A stretch of DNA of 6,648 nucleotides from positions 1 through 6,648 of the forward strand of contig JBGPYM010000180.1 in assembly GCA_041493205.1 (NCBI GenBank), in the 5' to 3' direction. The notes below the pieces were generated by a model. The model was not told the origin of the DNA. It made no database searches and worked only from the letters and a program-made list of their open reading frames with translations. The position numbers and the translations under genes were made by a program. Of the stretch, positions 5,406 to 6,648 are shown one piece after another; positions within the stretch are counted from its first letter, which is position 1, and every line of letters begins with the position of its first letter. This DNA is from JBGPYM01 sp041493205 (GTDB lineage Bacteria; Bacteroidota; Ignavibacteria; UBA10030; UBA6906).

Positions 5406-6648
5406 CCGTCCTGACCGGCGCCTTCCTCGCCCTGGGGTTGGCCACATTTCTCTTCGGACTGCAGTCGCTCTTTTTCTTCCCCTTGACGATTATCTATGAA
5501 TTCTGGAAGCGGCGATTTTTCGCCCGCGGGGGGGAGCATCATACACCGTTCGTGTCGGTGGTCGTTCCGGCATTCAACGAGGAGAAAACGGTCGTTCTGA
5601 CGATTCAGTCAATTCTGGCCTCCGACTACCCGCGGTTTGAAGTCATCGTTGTCAACGACGGCTCCACCGACGCGACCGGGGAACTTCTCCGGCCGTTTGT
5701 CGCGGAGAACCGGATTGTGTATATCGCAAAAGCGAACGGGGGAAAAGCGAGCGCACTCAATGCCGGGATTGCGAAAGCCCGGGGGGAGATCATTCTCTTC
5801 ACAGATGCCGACTCGATGTTCCAACGCCGCACGCTTGCCAAGGCGGCGCGGTGGTTCGTGGATCCGGGCATTCACGCCGTGTGCGGGAACGACACGCCCG
5901 TCCGGCCCGACACGCCGTTGCAAAAGCTCCTGACGCTCACGACGCATGTCGGCACGGGGTTCGTGCGCCGCGCCTTCTCGATCCTGAACGTCATGCCGAT
6001 CATCTCGGGTAATACCGGCGCGGTGCGGAAGGAGTGGCTCGAACGCGTCGGGGGATTCAGCGAGGTCTGGGGGGAGGACCTGGATCTGACGTTTAAGCTT
6101 CAGCGCGCCAGGGCCAGGATCATCTATGATGGGGATGCGATGGTGATGTGCGACGTGCCCCGCGATTTTCCCTCGCTTTGGCGTCAGAGGGTCCGGTGGA
6201 TGCGGAGTTATCTCACAATCACGGCGGCACACCGTGATATGCTCTTCCGACGAGAGTACTTTCCCTTTTCCTGGTTTCTCCCCGTCAACTGGTTCAGCAT
6301 GGTGGGGATACCGATCCTGCAACTCTTCCTGGCGATCGGCCTTCCGTTCGCGCTTTCCTTCGGGGTCGTCACCCTCGGCGGGCCTCTGGATGTGATTGCG
6401 TTTCTGGGTTACGGGATGTTTGCCGGGATTGTCGTGTACAGTGCCCTTCTCGACCGGCAACCTGCGCACCTGAGGTACTTCCCACTGTACGGGTGGCTCA
6501 TTATTCCCCTTTCGTATTTTTACAATGGCGTGGTGGTGTATTCCCTGTATGCTGAACTGCGCGGAGCGGCCGAGCGATGGGAGAAGCGTGAGCGGCGCGA
6601 TCTCACCGTGGTCCCGGCACGGCGCCGGTCCATCCGGGCGAACCTGGC
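5402..6648 (+). CDS. processive family 2 glycosyltransferase (polysaccharide synthase), cut by right edge
   Basis: 415 codons are present with no stop, so the C-terminus lies beyond the window. Residues 5-31 are an N-terminal membrane helix. The GT2 domain spans about 49-275: PAFNEE (56-61), N-D-G-S (D86, UDP binding), GGKASALNAG (113-122), T-D-A-D (D135/D137, metal-binding DxD), GNTGAVRK (203-210), G-E-D-L-D (D226, catalytic base) and Q-R-V-R-W (262-266, the QxxRW motif of processive synthases). Hydrophobic segments at about 291-325, 330-350 and 362-383 form the C-terminal membrane part, ending in a basic cytoplasmic tail. This matches PgaC, hyaluronan and chitooligosaccharide synthases and E. 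coli YaiP in layout: UDP-sugar is polymerised at the inner face and the chain extruded through the membrane. UDP-GlcNAc is the likely donor, given the coupled deacetylase, but the sequence does not prove it. A seven-G run lies at 5528-5534. Confidence 0.88.
   Translation, partial: MTVLTGAFLALGLATFLFGLQSLFFFPLTIIYEFWKRRFFARGGEHHTPFVSVVVPAFNEEKTVVLTIQSILASDYPRFEVIVVNDGSTDATGELLRPFVAENRIVYIAKANGGKASALNAGIAKARGEIILFTDADSMFQRRTLAKAARWFVDPGIHAVCGNDTPVRPDTPLQKLLTLTTHVGTGFVRRAFSILNVMPIISGNTGAVRKEWLERVGGFSEVWGEDLDLTFKLQRARARIIYDGDAMVMCDVPRDFPSLWRQRVRWMRSYLTITAAHRDMLFRREYFPFSWFLPVNWFSMVGIPILQLFLAIGLPFALSFGVVTLGGPLDVIAFLGYGMFAGIVVYSALLDRQPAHLRYFPLYGWLIIPLSYFYNGVVVYSLYAELRGAAERWEKRERRDLTVVPARRRSIRANL

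Noticed and set aside
5609..6469. Long open frame on the minus strand opposite the GT2 gene (286 codons)
   Set aside because: Its translation is a low-complexity mix rich in Arg, Pro, His and Glu. The plus strand here encodes every GT2 motif, so this is a shadow frame of GC-rich DNA.

Overview
The window carries two divergently oriented, tightly packed gene clusters on either side of a 294-base gene-free region (1095-1388). The DNA is fairly GC-rich. The protein set needs two membranes: an outer-membrane beta-barrel with periplasmic TPRs, an inner-membrane glycosyltransferase, and a TPR/membrane/deacetylase fusion. This suggests a Gram-negative (diderm) bacterium. The phylum cannot be fixed from this sequence. 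Shine-Dalgarno-like sites are clear inside the rightward operon but weak at the first gene of each cluster. No rRNA, tRNA, CRISPR array, insertion sequence or integrase is visible.

Left, minus strand (1-1094): a small protein with a papain-fold C39-like cysteine peptidase domain and an unrecognised C-terminal helical region is followed four bases later by the start of a GT4-like glycosyltransferase, which runs off the left edge. The two are almost certainly co-transcribed.

Middle (1095-1388): the divergent control region. It holds a hairpin plus T-run that looks like an intrinsic terminator reading leftward, placed in the presumed leader of the minus-strand operon. It also holds a 28-base imperfect dyad, followed on the plus strand by a T-run. 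Either could be an attenuator, an operator or a boundary element.

Right, plus strand (1389 to the right edge): four genes with 4-base ATGA overlaps at two of the three junctions and a 13-base gap at the third. In order they are an ATP-grasp carboxylate-amine ligase-like protein, a TPR plus outer-membrane beta-barrel protein (YaiO/PgaA-like layout), a seven-TPR protein fused through three membrane segments to a PIG-L/LmbE deacetylase, and a processive GT2 glycosyltransferase with all catalytic motifs, cut by the right edge.

Read together, the plus-strand operon looks like a synthase-dependent exopolysaccharide system. The GT2 would make and extrude the chain, periplasmic TPRs would guide it, the barrel would export it, and the PIG-L domain would deacetylate an N-acetyl sugar. 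Its logic resembles PgaABCD (poly-N-acetylglucosamine) and the poorly characterised E. coli yaiO/yaiP/yaiS genes. The differences are a deacetylase predicted to sit on the cytoplasmic side, its fusion to a periplasmic TPR scaffold, and an ATP-grasp ligase encoded in the same operon.
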